Source: Micromonospora sp. WMMD1128 (GTDB lineage: Bacteria; Actinomycetota; Actinomycetes; Mycobacteriales; Micromonosporaceae). From it: 64,000 nucleotides of DNA. The notes beneath the pieces were generated by a model, which had not been told where the DNA came from, made no database searches, and saw nothing but the letters and a program-made list of their open reading frames with translations. Position numbers and translations under genes: made by a program. Below, piece after piece: positions 25,091 to 35,376 of the stretch. Positions within the stretch are counted from its first letter, which is position 1, and the number at the start of each line of letters is the position of its first letter. The stretch covers positions 3,423,501-3,487,500 of the forward strand of contig NZ_CP114902.1 in NCBI RefSeq assembly GCF_027497235.1. The letters run 5' to 3'.

Positions 25091-26047
25091 ATGCCTACCC
25101 CCGCACCGGTCTTCGTCGCCGGCACGGGCCGTTCGGGGACGTCACGGATCGCCGACATCATCGGCGAACACCCGCTGATCCACCGGATTCCGATGGAGAC
25201 CCGGTTCATCGTCGACCCGGGTGGCCTACGGGACCTGGCCGACGCGCTCACCCACCGGTACGACCCGATCGTCGGTGAGGACGCCCTGCACCGGCTCAGC
25301 GACCTGCTCACCGTACGAATCCCCGGCCGGCGCGACGACCGTGGCGGTACCGTCCCCGAACTGGTCGGCGAGCGGCGCTACCGGGACGCGGTGCACCGGC
25401 TCTGGCCACGGTTGGTCGCGTGCGCGTACGACGAACCCACGCCCGCGGAAGGCTTCGGCGACGCCGACCGGCCCGCCGGACCGTTCGCGCCGCCCAGCCG
25501 GCGGCGGATACTCCCCCGGCATTTCCGCGACCGGGACGAACTGCTCGGCATCCTGCGTGACCTGGTCGACACCATGTTCGGCGGGGCAGCCGTCGACGCG
25601 GGCAAGCCGACCTGGTGCGAGAAGACACCGTTCAACCTGCTGTGCATGGATTTCCTCTGGGAGCTGGTGCCCGAGGCGACGATCGTGCACATCAAACGGC
25701 ACCCGCTCGCCGTGCTCGCGTCCCACCTGGCCCAGCCGTGGGCGCCACCCACGGTCGACGGCGCGCTCGCCTACCTCACGGCGGTCTACCACCGGTGGCT
25801 CACCTGGAGGAACACGGTCGACCTCACCGGCAGGCGGTACGTCGAGGTGAAGGCGGAGGATCTCGCCGCGGACTGGCCGGGTCAGCGCCGCGCCCTGTTC
25901 GCACAGCTCGGAGTGGACGACGCCGTCACCGTCGCCACGTTCCAGTCGCACAAGCTTGCGCACCGCGACAACCAGTTCGACGACGAGACCCGCGAATACG
26001 TCACGGCAGCGCTCGGCACGATCATCACCGCCATGGGGTACGAGTGA
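25091..26047 (+). CDS. Sulfotransferase family protein
   Basis: 318 aa, cytosolic. The PAPS 5'-phosphosulfate loop PVFVAGTGRSGTSRIADIIGEH is at the N-terminus and the 3'-phosphate-binding strand ATIVHIKRHPLAVLASHL lies at ~205-222, so the PAPS-binding frame is complete. W-CEKTPFNLLCMDFLWELVPEA between them is characteristic of actinobacterial sulfotransferases acting on lipids, glycans or small metabolites. It follows the ricin-domain gene but is separated by a terminator, so it is independent. It differs clearly from the second sulfotransferase at 56270-57235. The acceptor is unknown. Confidence 0.85.
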   Translation: MPTPAPVFVAGTGRSGTSRIADIIGEHPLIHRIPMETRFIVDPGGLRDLADALTHRYDPIVGEDALHRLSDLLTVRIPGRRDDRGGTVPELVGERRYRDAVHRLWPRLVACAYDEPTPAEGFGDADRPAGPFAPPSRRRILPRHFRDRDELLGILRDLVDTMFGGAAVDAGKPTWCEKTPFNLLCMDFLWELVPEATIVHIKRHPLAVLASHLAQPWAPPTVDGALAYLTAVYHRWLTWRNTVDLTGRRYVEVKAEDLAADWPGQRRALFAQLGVDDAVTVATFQSHKLAHRDNQFDDETREYVTAALGTIITAMGYE

Positions 26048-26054
26048 CGGGCAG

Positions 26055-26597
26055 TCAGGAGACCGACGGCGGCCAGCGGTGAGTGCGCCACTCGTGCCAC
26101 GTCGCGAACCCGGCCGGCGGGTCACCGATCGGTTCGCTGCCGTCGAGTTCGCCGGGCGTGGGGATCTCGATGGCGGCGGCCCACGCGGCGAGTTCCTCGT
26201 CGGACATGGGCCACGTCGTGTGCGGCGCTTCGGCTTGGCGCCTGTCGAGTCGTCTGCGCTGTTCGGCCGCGGTGAGCGCGAAGTAGCGCATCTCCACCGT
26301 CGCGCCGAGGTCCGCCGCGGCCTGCCGCAGGGCGGAACGCTCGGCCCGACTCCAGAGGCCGAAGTCGATCACCACGTTGGTGCCGAGTTCGAGGGCGCGC
26401 AGCCCGATCTGGATGAGCCGTCCTTCGATCACATCCGAAGCCGACGGCGGGTTGTCGTGCCCGTAGAGAGCCTTCACCCATTCGTCCTTCGTGAGGCGAA
26501 GTGCCTTCCGCTCGATCTCGATGCGTCGAGCGGATGTGGTCTTTCCGGTGCAGGGGAGCCCGACGGTCAGGAAGAGTGTTGGTTGCCCCATCATCAC
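26055..26597 (-). CDS. P-loop kinase (AAA_33/zeta-like)
   Basis: 180 aa. Walker A LTVGLPCTGKTTSARRIEIE, an acidic KDEWVKALYG at the first specificity helix, VVIDFGLWSRAERSALRQ as Walker B-like region and a lid RRRLDRRQAEAP. This is the small AAA_33/'ATP-binding' kinase type related to polynucleotide and zeta kinases; the substrate could be a nucleotide, an antibiotic or a cell-wall sugar. ATG 26597 or 26591 both lie after GGGAAAC. No partner antitoxin gene is adjacent. Confidence 0.78.
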   Translation of the reverse strand: MMMGQPTLFLTVGLPCTGKTTSARRIEIERKALRLTKDEWVKALYGHDNPPSASDVIEGRLIQIGLRALELGTNVVIDFGLWSRAERSALRQAAADLGATVEMRYFALTAAEQRRRLDRRQAEAPHTTWPMSDEELAAWAAAIEIPTPGELDGSEPIGDPPAGFATWHEWRTHRWPPSVS

Positions 26598-26672
26598 CCG
26601 TTTCCCGCCGTGCCTCGGTCGACAACGTCAGGATAGGGTTCACGGGGCCGGTTCATGGGGCAAGGAGTAGTC

Positions 26673-27080
26673 GTGAGCGACTGGAACGACAAGATCATCG
26701 AGGAGTTCCGTGCCAACGGCGGCCAGGTGGGCGGCCAGTTCGCCGGCGCGCCGCTGCTGCTGTTGCACACCGTCGGCGCGAAGAGCGGCCAGCCTCGCGT
26801 ACACCCGATGATGTATCAGAAGCTCGACGGCGGCTGGGCCGTGTTCGCGTCTAAGGCCGGCGCGCCCACCAATCCCGACTGGTATCACAACGTGCGCGCC
26901 CAGCCGCGGGTCCGGGCGGAGATCGGCACGGACACGGTCGAGCTGGTCGCCCGGGTCGCCGACGGGGACGAGCGGGAACGGATCTGGAGCGCGCAGAAGG
27001 CCGCGTACCCGGGCTTCGCCGACTACGAGCGGAAGACCAGCCGCGAGATCCCGGTGGTCGTGCTGGAACCCGCGCCTTGA
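26673..27080 (+). CDS. F420-type nitroreductase/deazaflavin-dependent oxidoreductase (DDN family)
   Basis: 135 aa. LLLLHTVGAKSGQPRVHPMMYQKLDGGWAVFASKAGAPTNPDWYHN is the signature of the FDOR-A/Ddn split-barrel family that uses cofactor F420H2 to reduce quinones and nitro compounds, in keeping with an actinomycete. The GTG at 26673 is preceded by AAGGAG with 5-nt spacing. It runs ahead of a second, shorter member (27114-27470) and may be co-transcribed with it (33-bp gap). Confidence 0.88.
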   Translation: MSDWNDKIIEEFRANGGQVGGQFAGAPLLLLHTVGAKSGQPRVHPMMYQKLDGGWAVFASKAGAPTNPDWYHNVRAQPRVRAEIGTDTVELVARVADGDERERIWSAQKAAYPGFADYERKTSREIPVVVLEPAP

Positions 27081-27113
27081 CGTGAAGCCCGGTCGAGGTC
27101 GGATCATCGGCGC

Positions 27114-27470
27114 ATGTCGGTGACGGACGAGGCGCGGCGGGCACTGGATCGGCAGCAGACGGTGGACATCACCACCATCGGGCGGCGCAGCGGCCAGCCG
27201 AAGCGAATGGAGATCTGGCGCTACCGGGCCGCCGGCCGCTACTGGCTGACCGGCAGCCCGGGCGCGCGTGACTGGTACGCCAACCTGCTCGCGCATCCCG
27301 CGTTCACGCTGCACCTGACCGGCCTGGACCTTCCGGTACGCGGGCGCGCGGTGACCGACCCGGACGAACGGGCCCGCGTGTTCGGGGAGATCGTCCCGAC
27401 GCTGGACTGGGCCGGCAGCCTGGAGAGCTGGCTCGCCGGAAGCCCGCTCGTGGAGATCGAGCTGACCTGA
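27114..27470 (+). CDS. Nitroreductase/quinone-reductase family protein (DUF385 split barrel)
   Basis: 118 aa. VDITTIGRRSGQPKRMEIWRYRAAGRYWLTGSPGARDWYANLLAHP gives the same T-G-R-x-SG...W-Y-N-L core as the gene before it, but in a shorter form closer to FDOR-B/DUF385 proteins. It probably binds F420 or a flavin; a catalytic role is unproven. A tandem pair of this kind often arises by duplication, though the two sequences are now well diverged. Confidence 0.85.
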   Translation: MSVTDEARRALDRQQTVDITTIGRRSGQPKRMEIWRYRAAGRYWLTGSPGARDWYANLLAHPAFTLHLTGLDLPVRGRAVTDPDERARVFGEIVPTLDWAGSLESWLAGSPLVEIELT

Positions 27471-27476
27471 TCGCGG

Positions 27477-28145
27477 TCAGCGGATCTCCCAGGCCGGTCG
27501 CAGCGGTTCGTCGTTGTGCACGATGATGTCGGCGTGCGCGGTCGGGCGGGCCGTGGCGACGTAGAGCTGCTGGGCGGGGATGTACCGCTCGCGCCAGCGC
27601 CGCTCGACCTCGGCCCGGGCGGACACCTGGCGCTCCCGGATCACGGCACGCTCCACGATGGTGTCGAGCGCGGTCGACACGAGGACACGCAGGTCCCACC
27701 GGTCGATCAGTTCCGGGCGCATGAGGAAGACACCGTCGAAGAGCAGCACCGCGTCGGCCGGCGCGGTCCGGATCGGCGGGGACAGCACGGTGTCCCCAGC
27801 GTGGTCGTAGACCGCGTGTTGGAAGCGTCGGTCTCCCCCGGGCCCGAGTGGATCGAGCAGGACCCGGTTCAACGCGCCGTGGTCGTGGGCGTCGCGGTAG
27901 CAGCCCTCGGCCGAGAACTCACCGCGCGGATAGCGCCGCGCCCGCGGGACCAGGAAGTCGTCGACAGTCGCGCGGATGACGTCGCGGCCCTGCTCGCGCA
28001 GGACCGCAGCCAACTCGTCGGCGAGCGTGGTCTTGCCGGCGGCGGGCGGTCCGTCGACGGCCACCCGCGTCGGATGCCCCACGGCGACGGATCCGACCGC
28101 CTCGGCCAGGCAGCGCAGCAGATCGTCGCGGGTGCCCCGGTCCAT
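27477..28145 (-). CDS. Uridine-kinase-like P-loop phosphotransferase
   Basis: 222 aa. Walker A TRVAVDGPPAAGKTTLADELAAVL, a D-D-F motif IRATVDDFLVPRARRYPRGEFSAEGCYRDAHD and AVLLFDGVFLMRPELIDRWDLRVLVST place it in the uridine/cytidine kinase-like family (phosphoribulokinase/UPRT superfamily). These proteins phosphorylate a nucleoside or similar small substrate. ATG 28145 with GAGGGGA upstream is chosen over the GTG at 28163. It converges on the F420-type gene with a 6-bp gap. Confidence 0.82.
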   Translation of the reverse strand: MDRGTRDDLLRCLAEAVGSVAVGHPTRVAVDGPPAAGKTTLADELAAVLREQGRDVIRATVDDFLVPRARRYPRGEFSAEGCYRDAHDHGALNRVLLDPLGPGGDRRFQHAVYDHAGDTVLSPPIRTAPADAVLLFDGVFLMRPELIDRWDLRVLVSTALDTIVERAVIRERQVSARAEVERRWRERYIPAQQLYVATARPTAHADIIVHNDEPLRPAWEIR

Positions 28146-28203
28146 CGTCGGTCCCCTCACCAAGACGCCGAGCCGACCCTATGCCCTCCCGCCCGCAAGA
28201 TGC

Positions 28204-28422
28204 TCACCGCAACCACCCCAGGAACCGCCGGGGCAACGCCCCCGGCGGCGCCCAACCGAGGTCCGCCGTCGCCCGTACGGGCTGCGCCCCCATGTACAAC
28301 GCCAGCGACACGGGCGCACCCTCGAACTCCTCCCGCAACTCCCGCCGCCGCGTCGCGCACGGCCACGGCCCGTCGCACCCACCGCACGTCCAGACCGGCA
28401 ACACCGGCCCGTGCGCGCTCAC
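28204..28422 (-). CDS. Small Cys-rich protein, last of three coupled genes
   Basis: 72 aa from GTG 28422. It contains a zinc-finger-like C-x2-C-x5-C: LPVWTCGGCDGPWPCATRRREL, then EFEGAPVSLALYMGAQPV and a C-terminal GALPRRFLGWLR. The start overlaps the stop of the upstream 54-residue gene (GTGA at 28419-28422). I recognise similar small proteins beside XRE-type regulators in Micromonospora-like genomes, but no function is known. Possibly metal- or nucleic-acid-binding. Confidence 0.6.
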   Translation of the reverse strand: MSAHGPVLPVWTCGGCDGPWPCATRRRELREEFEGAPVSLALYMGAQPVRATADLGWAPPGALPRRFLGWLR

Positions 28423-28583
28423 TCCCGCACCCCGATAACGCGGGCCACGCCCGCCCGCGCCACCTGCCGACAGGGGTACGCAGTGAGCCGCCCGTGCCAC
28501 ACTCGGTGGCGGCCCACACACGTCCCGTCCACCCCGGATACGTGCGCCACGGGCATGATCCGGATCAGGCTCTCGTCGCTCAC
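28419..28583 (-). CDS. 54-aa protein, middle of three coupled genes
   Basis: A short frame read from GTG 28583: SDESLIRIMPVAHVSGVD, then GTCVGRHRVWHGRLTAYPCR and QVARAGVARVIGVRE. Both ends overlap neighbours by four bases (GTGA at 28580-28583 and 28419-28422), which strongly supports translation. One C-x20-C pair is present. No family recognised. Confidence 0.6.
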   Translation of the reverse strand: MSDESLIRIMPVAHVSGVDGTCVGRHRVWHGRLTAYPCRQVARAGVARVIGVRE

Positions 28584-28936
28584 TGGTCACCCTGGGCAGG
28601 CCAGTGGCCGCGATTGATCGGTATCCGGTGGCGACTCCGACACGGCAGCTCTCCGCCACAGCGGCACACCCATCTCCACCTCAGCCATGACCACCTGGGC
28701 CGGTGCCGTCGCGCAAGCGTCATCGCCACGGCGAGCAGAATTCCCTCGTACGGCAGAAGACGTCGGCGCGACGCGGCGACCGTGGCGCGAGCGGCTGGCT
28801 GAGTCGGCGTCGATGGGATCGTCTGCAACTGATCCGATTCGGCCAACGCGAGAATCCGCCGTTTGGCCGCCTCCCACTCGGCCGCTTGGATCTCCTCACC
28901 CCTGGAGACTCTCCTCCGGCCGCCCCGACCACGCAT
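28580..28936 (-). CDS. 118-aa basic protein with Cys/His-rich C-terminus, first of three coupled genes
   Basis: ATG 28936 follows a good GGAGG (6-nt spacing). The N-terminal half is helical and charged (GEEIQAAEWEAAKRRILALAESDQ), the middle is ATVAASRRRLLPYEGILLAVAMTLARRHRPRW, and the end is WVCRCGGELPCRSRHRIPINRG, with three Cys and a His in a compact, possibly metal-binding cluster. Its stop overlaps the next start. The gene lies 134 bp downstream of the XRE regulator on the same strand. The function is unknown; the arrangement suggests a small regulatory or adaptor cassette. Confidence 0.6.
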   Translation of the reverse strand: MRGRGGRRRVSRGEEIQAAEWEAAKRRILALAESDQLQTIPSTPTQPAARATVAASRRRLLPYEGILLAVAMTLARRHRPRWSWLRWRWVCRCGGELPCRSRHRIPINRGHWPAQGDQ

Positions 28937-29070
28937 CTTCGACCTCCGTCCGCCGGGGCATGGCATAGCCTCACCGATAGAGGTGTCGACGCCGCACCCG
29001 CCACAGCGAGGCAGTCGCCCCGCCCGAAACGGACACTAGAACCAAGCGGTAATGAACCAATTACCTATGG

Positions 29071-30261
29071 TTATGGGGCCAGCGTGATGCCGAGCCGCCC
29101 CGCCAGTAGGCGAAGCTCGTGGGGCACGGCCCGGCGCTTGGCACGTTGCGCCATCGCGACGACGGCGTCCTGAGCCAGCGGGTTGAGCGAGAAGGGCACC
29201 GGCGCGGCCTGCTCCGCGCGCACGAACGCCCCAAGCGCGTCACCGTCCCGGCGACCGGAATCGGCCAGCGCTCGCCCGAGGTCGAGCCAGTACGACATCT
29301 GCCGGATCGAAGCCGCGAGAACCTGAGGCCGTACCGTTCGGGCCAGCTCGATCACCCGGCCGGGCTCGCCCGACTCACCGGCGATGGACATCTCCCACAG
29401 CACCACGTTCGTCGGTCCGAACCCGCAGCCGTTGAATCCCACGCCGTCCTGGGGATCCCCGAGCGTCGCGGCCTCCTGGCCCGCCTCGGTCAGGTGATCG
29501 CGAGCGGCATCCGGGCGTCCGCTCACCGTCGACGCAAGCGCCGCCGAGAGATGCAACTGGCCCAGCATCTGGCGGACCCGCTCGTCCGACGCGGCGGACT
29601 GGAGTGCCGCCAGCGAGCGATCAGCCGCCCGCGCCGCCAGGGACGCCGACTCGATGGGCAGGCTCTGCGCGTACGCGAATCGGGCTGCCCCCAACCACGC
29701 CGGGTCCTCGACGTCCTCGGCCGCGGACACCGCCACCCTCGCGGCGTTCAAGGCGAGATGCCGGTACCCGAGGTGCCGCAGACAGGCCGACGCCTGATAA
29801 GCCACCCGCACGAGCACCGTCCCGCCCGATGCGGCGGCGTCGAGCAGAAGCCCCGGCAGCATCTGGGCCATCGCCGGAAAGTTCGAGCGGTGACGGAGTT
29901 GCTCACTTCGCGCGACACCGGCGTCCAACTCCTGCGGCGTGCGCGTGGGCACCCGCCGCGCGCCATCCTCGATCTCGATCAGCGCGGACCAGATCGCCGG
30001 CACGCGCTCAGCCGCGTGCTCGCGGGCCGGGTCACCGGTCTCGGTGCCCTGACCGAGCAGATCCGCGACGGTCACCTGCAACGCGGCGGCGACCGCGACC
30101 AGGGTGGACCGCCTGTCGATCGTCTTGCGGCCGGACTCGACCTGCGAGATGTAGGACTGACTGACCCCGGCCAGTCCGGCGAGGACGGCCTGACTCATCC
30201 CGCCACGACGCATCCGCCAGTATCGGATCCGGGCTCCGATCGTGTCGGTCTTCCTGACCAT
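29071..30261 (-). CDS. XRE-family regulator with TPR-like C-terminal domain
   Basis: 396 aa. N-terminal helix-turn-helix (~8-65): IRYWRMRRGGMSQAVLAGLAGVSQSYISQVESGRKTIDRRSTLVAVAAAL. The remaining ~300 residues are Ala-rich paired helices of tetratricopeptide type (LHLSAALASTVSGRPDAARDHLTEAG etc.), typical of actinomycete regulators that sense a peptide or metabolite through a TPR-like domain. ATG 30261 follows GGGGAGG. It precedes the three coupled small genes on the same strand and is the likely regulator of that cassette. Confidence 0.88.
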   Translation of the reverse strand: MVRKTDTIGARIRYWRMRRGGMSQAVLAGLAGVSQSYISQVESGRKTIDRRSTLVAVAAALQVTVADLLGQGTETGDPAREHAAERVPAIWSALIEIEDGARRVPTRTPQELDAGVARSEQLRHRSNFPAMAQMLPGLLLDAAASGGTVLVRVAYQASACLRHLGYRHLALNAARVAVSAAEDVEDPAWLGAARFAYAQSLPIESASLAARAADRSLAALQSAASDERVRQMLGQLHLSAALASTVSGRPDAARDHLTEAGQEAATLGDPQDGVGFNGCGFGPTNVVLWEMSIAGESGEPGRVIELARTVRPQVLAASIRQMSYWLDLGRALADSGRRDGDALGAFVRAEQAAPVPFSLNPLAQDAVVAMAQRAKRRAVPHELRLLAGRLGITLAP

Positions 30262-30368
30262 GCTTCGTCGCCTCCCCGGACAGGGACTGGGACCCGGCAT
30301 GGACAGCCGCGCCGGCATGCCGCCTTTCGGACGGTACACCGCACGGCCGAGGGCTTCGCTCCGCCGCC

Positions 30369-31145
30369 TCAGACCGTACTGCCGAGCCGGTCGAGGAGGA
30401 ACCGCGCCGTGGCGTCGACAACGTCGTCGAAGTCCCTGCCGTGGCCCGGGTAGTGGAAACCGTGTTCGGCGTGCGCGTACTCGACGAGCGTGCACTCGTT
30501 GCCGGAGCGCGTCATCGCGTCCCGGAACCGCCGCACCGCCTCGATCGGCTCGACCTCGTCGCGGATGCCGTGGTGGATCTGCATCGGCGGATGCCCCGGC
30601 CGCACGAATTCGATGAGCGAATACTCGACCAGCCGGCCCGCCGCGATGCCGATCTGCTGTTCCAGGCGGCGCCGCATGGCCGGCGCGAGGGCGCCAAGGT
30701 CCAGTCCCGCGGGATTGAGGGTCACCACGCCCGCGACGCCGGGCGTGGGCGCGGTCATCGCCGCGACCAGCGCGAGATGAGCCCCGGCCGAACTGCCGCC
30801 CGAGGCCAAGTGACGCGCTTCGAGCCCGCGCGACGCGGCCAGCCGGCCGAACCGTTCGACCGCGCGCCGCACGTCGGCGATGCAGTCGTCGATGCTGACC
30901 GCGCCACGACCGAGCAGCCGATACCCGGCTGAGACGGCGAAGATCCCGTGCGCGGCCAGTCGCCGGCAGTGCGGGGCGAGCCCGGCCGCCGAGCCTTCGC
31001 GCAGGGCGCCGCCATGGAACAGGACGACGCCGGCACGCGGTCTCGTGCCAACCGGCTCGAACACCAGCAGGGGCAGCTCCCTGCCGTCGGCGGCCGAGGT
31101 ACGAATGTTCCGGCGACCACCTGGCGTACCGGAGGGCTTCGACAT
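30369..31145 (-). CDS. Alpha/beta-hydrolase fold esterase (HSL/BD-FAE-like)
   Basis: 258 aa, complete. Oxyanion motif GVVLFHGGALREG (HGG), nucleophile HLASGGSSAGAHLALVAAM (GxSxG), acid region IHHGIRDEVEPIEAVRRF and catalytic-His region EYAHAEHGFHYPG: a full Ser-Asp-His set. Family members hydrolyse small esters or formyl-type amides. Start ATG 31145 (MSKPSGTPGG) is preferred to 31157. It lies upstream of the XRE gene on the same strand, with a 107-bp gap. Confidence 0.85.
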   Translation of the reverse strand: MSKPSGTPGGRRNIRTSAADGRELPLLVFEPVGTRPRAGVVLFHGGALREGSAAGLAPHCRRLAAHGIFAVSAGYRLLGRGAVSIDDCIADVRRAVERFGRLAASRGLEARHLASGGSSAGAHLALVAAMTAPTPGVAGVVTLNPAGLDLGALAPAMRRRLEQQIGIAAGRLVEYSLIEFVRPGHPPMQIHHGIRDEVEPIEAVRRFRDAMTRSGNECTLVEYAHAEHGFHYPGHGRDFDDVVDATARFLLDRLGSTV

Positions 31146-31184
31146 GCGCCTATCCATTCCTACGTGGCTGACGACCCCGCCCGT

Positions 31185-31988
31185 TCATCGCAACCGGACC
31201 GCTTCGAAGTAACTGAACCGGACATCAGCCGGCGCACCGGCGGCATCGCCGAAGGCGAATGCGTGCAGCCCTACCGGGCCAGGCCCGAGTGGGTCACCGG
31301 CGCCGTCACTGCTCTGCGCCGACAGGACCACATCACCGTTGATGGACATGGTCAGTTGTACCCCGCCTGCGGCATCTCGGCAGTCGACGGTCATGGTGTT
31401 CTCGCGAGTGACATCGAAGCCAGGAATGTTGGTCTGAGCCAGAGCCAGCTCGTAACCGTTCTTGATGTACGCATCTCCCGCGTGAGTCACGCTGAACTCA
31501 TACTGTCGGCTGTTGTCCGCGATGCCCCGGCACCAGATACCCCATCCGCCCTGGCCGGCCTCCAGGTGCGCCTTGGCCGAGATTCGCACGCCGGCCGGAA
31601 CCGGGTGAATCGGTGCGGTGATCCATTTGGCGAAGCCCGGGTTGGGCTGAATTCGCAGTTGTCCCAATTCGTAGCGCGCGGTGCCACGTTCGTTGTCATG
31701 CCCGACCTGCCAGCCGCGATCAGCGGTGTGGAAGTTCTCTTCGAGCAGCAGATCATCATCGGTTGATCGACTTGTACCTGAGGTTCGCGAACCAGCCGTG
31801 TTCGGCGACATCGGTTGACGCCCGGCGCTCCCGCCGCTGTTCATCGGAGGCAAGAATACGAGCGCCGTCGCGACCAGGATGAGCAACACGCCAGAGCCAG
31901 CGACGATCAACTTACCGCGACCACGCAACATGCCGGCCAGTGTGACCATTACACCGGCGACCCCGATGATCAATCCTGCCAGCTCCAT
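31185..31988 (-). CDS. Membrane-anchored protein with extracellular concanavalin/LamG-like domain
   Basis: 267 aa. Two N-terminal transmembrane helices (LAGLIIGVAGVMVTLAGM, LIVAGSGVLLILVATALVFL), a Ser/Thr/Gly-rich linker (~48-76), then ~190 residues beginning LLLEENFHTADRGWQVGHDN. That domain has the jelly-roll pattern of 3-keto-disaccharide hydrolase/LamG-like modules (GWGIWCRGIADNSRQYEFSVTHAGDAYIKNG, FAFGDAAGAPADVRFSYFEAV). It probably binds cell-wall or exported glycans. The base composition is lower in GC than its neighbours, hinting at a different history. No specific function assigned. Confidence 0.72.
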   Translation of the reverse strand: MELAGLIIGVAGVMVTLAGMLRGRGKLIVAGSGVLLILVATALVFLPPMNSGGSAGRQPMSPNTAGSRTSGTSRSTDDDLLLEENFHTADRGWQVGHDNERGTARYELGQLRIQPNPGFAKWITAPIHPVPAGVRISAKAHLEAGQGGWGIWCRGIADNSRQYEFSVTHAGDAYIKNGYELALAQTNIPGFDVTRENTMTVDCRDAAGGVQLTMSINGDVVLSAQSSDGAGDPLGPGPVGLHAFAFGDAAGAPADVRFSYFEAVRLR

Positions 31989-32074
31989 GGCACATCCGCA
32001 GTACCCCTCATCCGGCTTTCTGCGATTCTAAGAACGCGCCGCAAGCCTTCCCTCAGAGAATGGTTTGCCGCCGC

Positions 32075-33886
<1,812 letters not shown>

Positions 33887-34035
33887 CGGGGTTCCTTCCG
33901 TCGTACCCGGATACGGGATCGGTCCGGGAAGTCAGGTGCCAGCCGTCCGTCAGGGGCGTGCCTGAGTCTGACCGCAGGCCGGGTCGACCCGGACCCGGCC
34001 GGTAGTTGGATTCCTCGGCGAACGGATTACCACCT

Positions 34036-35376
34036 GTGGACAACGTTCTCTCGAAAGTATCGCCCATCTGCGCCGCGTTCGCGCTGGCCACGCTGATCGG
34101 CGCATCCCCCGCCCTCGCCGCGGAGGCGGCCCCGGCGCCGGACCTGCCGCCGGCGCTCGCCCCGCTGACCGCGCTCTACCAGACCGCGGCGTGCGACCCC
34201 GACGGTCCCACCGGGGCCGACGGCACGCTCGCGACCCAGCTCAACTCGCGGTTGAACGCCGACATGCGCGGCTACATGTCGGCGTATCGCGTCTCCTGCG
34301 CCCGGGAGGTGGTCGAGGCGGTGCGGGACCGGGGGCTCTCCTCCCGCGCGGCGGTCATCGCGATCACCACCGTGATCGTCGAGACCCATCTGCAGAACAT
34401 CAGCGAGGAGGTGGACCACACCAGCCTCGGTCTGTTCCAGCAGCAGGAGTGGTGGGGCACCCGGGCGCAGCGGCTGAACCCGGACTACGCCACGAACGCC
34501 TTCCTCGACGCGATGGTGCGGAAGTATCCCAGCGGGAGCTGGGCCAGCGCCCCGATCGGCGAGGTCTGCCAGGCGGTGCAGGTGTCGGCCTATCCAGACC
34601 GTTACCAGGCGCAGGCATCGGACGCGCAGATCATCGTCGACAGCCTCTGGAATGTCCCCGCCCCTCGTCTCGAGGACATTCCGGTGTCGGGTGACTGGAA
34701 CGGCGACGGCACCGACACCGTCGGCGTCTACCGCCCCTCCAACTCCACCTTCTATCTCCGCGACACCAACAGCGGGCCCGCCACCCGCGTCTTCAAATTC
34801 GGCCACGGACCCTCCGGCGACATCCCCGTCGCCGGCGACTGGAACAACGACGGCAAGGACACCGTCGGCGTCTTCCGCCCCAGCAACTCCACCTGGTACC
34901 TCACCAACGGCACCACCACCGACGCCCAGTTCATCTTCGGCCACGGCGGATCCGGCGACATCCCCGTCGCCGGCGACTGGAACAACGACGGCTACGACTC
35001 CGTCGGCGTCTTCCGCCCCAGCAACTCCACCTGGTACCTCACCAACGGCACCACCACCACCGACCACCAGTTCATCTTCGGCCACGGCGGATCCGGCGAC
35101 CTCCCCGTCACCGGCGACTGGAACAACAACGGCACAGACACCGTCGGCGTCTTCCGCCCCAGCAACTCCACCTGGTACCTCACCAACGGCACCACCACCA
35201 CCGACCACCAATTCATCTACGGCCACGGCGGATCCGGCGACCTCCCCGTCACCGGCGACTGGAACAACAACGGCACAGACACCGTCGGCGTCCGCCGCCC
35301 CGACAACAACACCGTCTACCTCCGCAACACCAACAACGCCGGAGCCGTAGACATCCAATTCATCTACGGCATCTGA
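34036..35376 (+). CDS. Secreted lysozyme-like protein with five C-terminal FG-GAP-like repeats
   Basis: 446 aa. The signal peptide is VLSKVSPICAAFALATLIGASPALA. The N-terminal domain (~35-200) has the lysozyme/transglycosylase-like pattern ITTVIVETHLQNISEEVDHTSLGLFQQQEWWG...LNPDYATNAFLDAM of actinobacterial cell-wall hydrolases. From ~215 on, five ~47-residue repeats follow, each with D-x-PV-x-GDWNxDGxDxVGVxRPSNSTxYL-type calcium-binding beta-propeller sequence. The GTG at 34036 is chosen because it starts a clean signal peptide; upstream TTG codons do not. Its 3' end overlaps the SARP gene by 13 bp. The repeat half is nearly identical to that of the gene at 38959-40362. Confidence 0.85.
   Translation: MDNVLSKVSPICAAFALATLIGASPALAAEAAPAPDLPPALAPLTALYQTAACDPDGPTGADGTLATQLNSRLNADMRGYMSAYRVSCAREVVEAVRDRGLSSRAAVIAITTVIVETHLQNISEEVDHTSLGLFQQQEWWGTRAQRLNPDYATNAFLDAMVRKYPSGSWASAPIGEVCQAVQVSAYPDRYQAQASDAQIIVDSLWNVPAPRLEDIPVSGDWNGDGTDTVGVYRPSNSTFYLRDTNSGPATRVFKFGHGPSGDIPVAGDWNNDGKDTVGVFRPSNSTWYLTNGTTTDAQFIFGHGGSGDIPVAGDWNNDGYDSVGVFRPSNSTWYLTNGTTTTDHQFIFGHGGSGDLPVTGDWNNNGTDTVGVFRPSNSTWYLTNGTTTTDHQFIYGHGGSGDLPVTGDWNNNGTDTVGVRRPDNNTVYLRNTNNAGAVDIQFIYGI
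34671..35373 (+). repeat. FG-GAP-like tandem coding repeats, block 1
   Basis: Five tandem units of about 141-144 bp with very high mutual nucleotide identity, strongest around GACTGGAACAACGACGGC and CCCAGCAACTCCACCTGG. The block is nearly the same, base for base in long stretches, as 39648-40359, with the same first and last units. Confidence 0.9.

Noticed and set aside
26640..27314. Minus-strand frame opposite the F420-type nitroreductases
   Set aside because: The plus-strand genes carry complete family signatures and good RBS sites.
34671..35373. Regular spacing of repeats resembling a CRISPR array
   Set aside because: The units are ~141 bp, in frame and translated as FG-GAP-like repeats; there are no unique spacers. 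The same applies to 39648-40359, 44548-44673 and 45282-45446.
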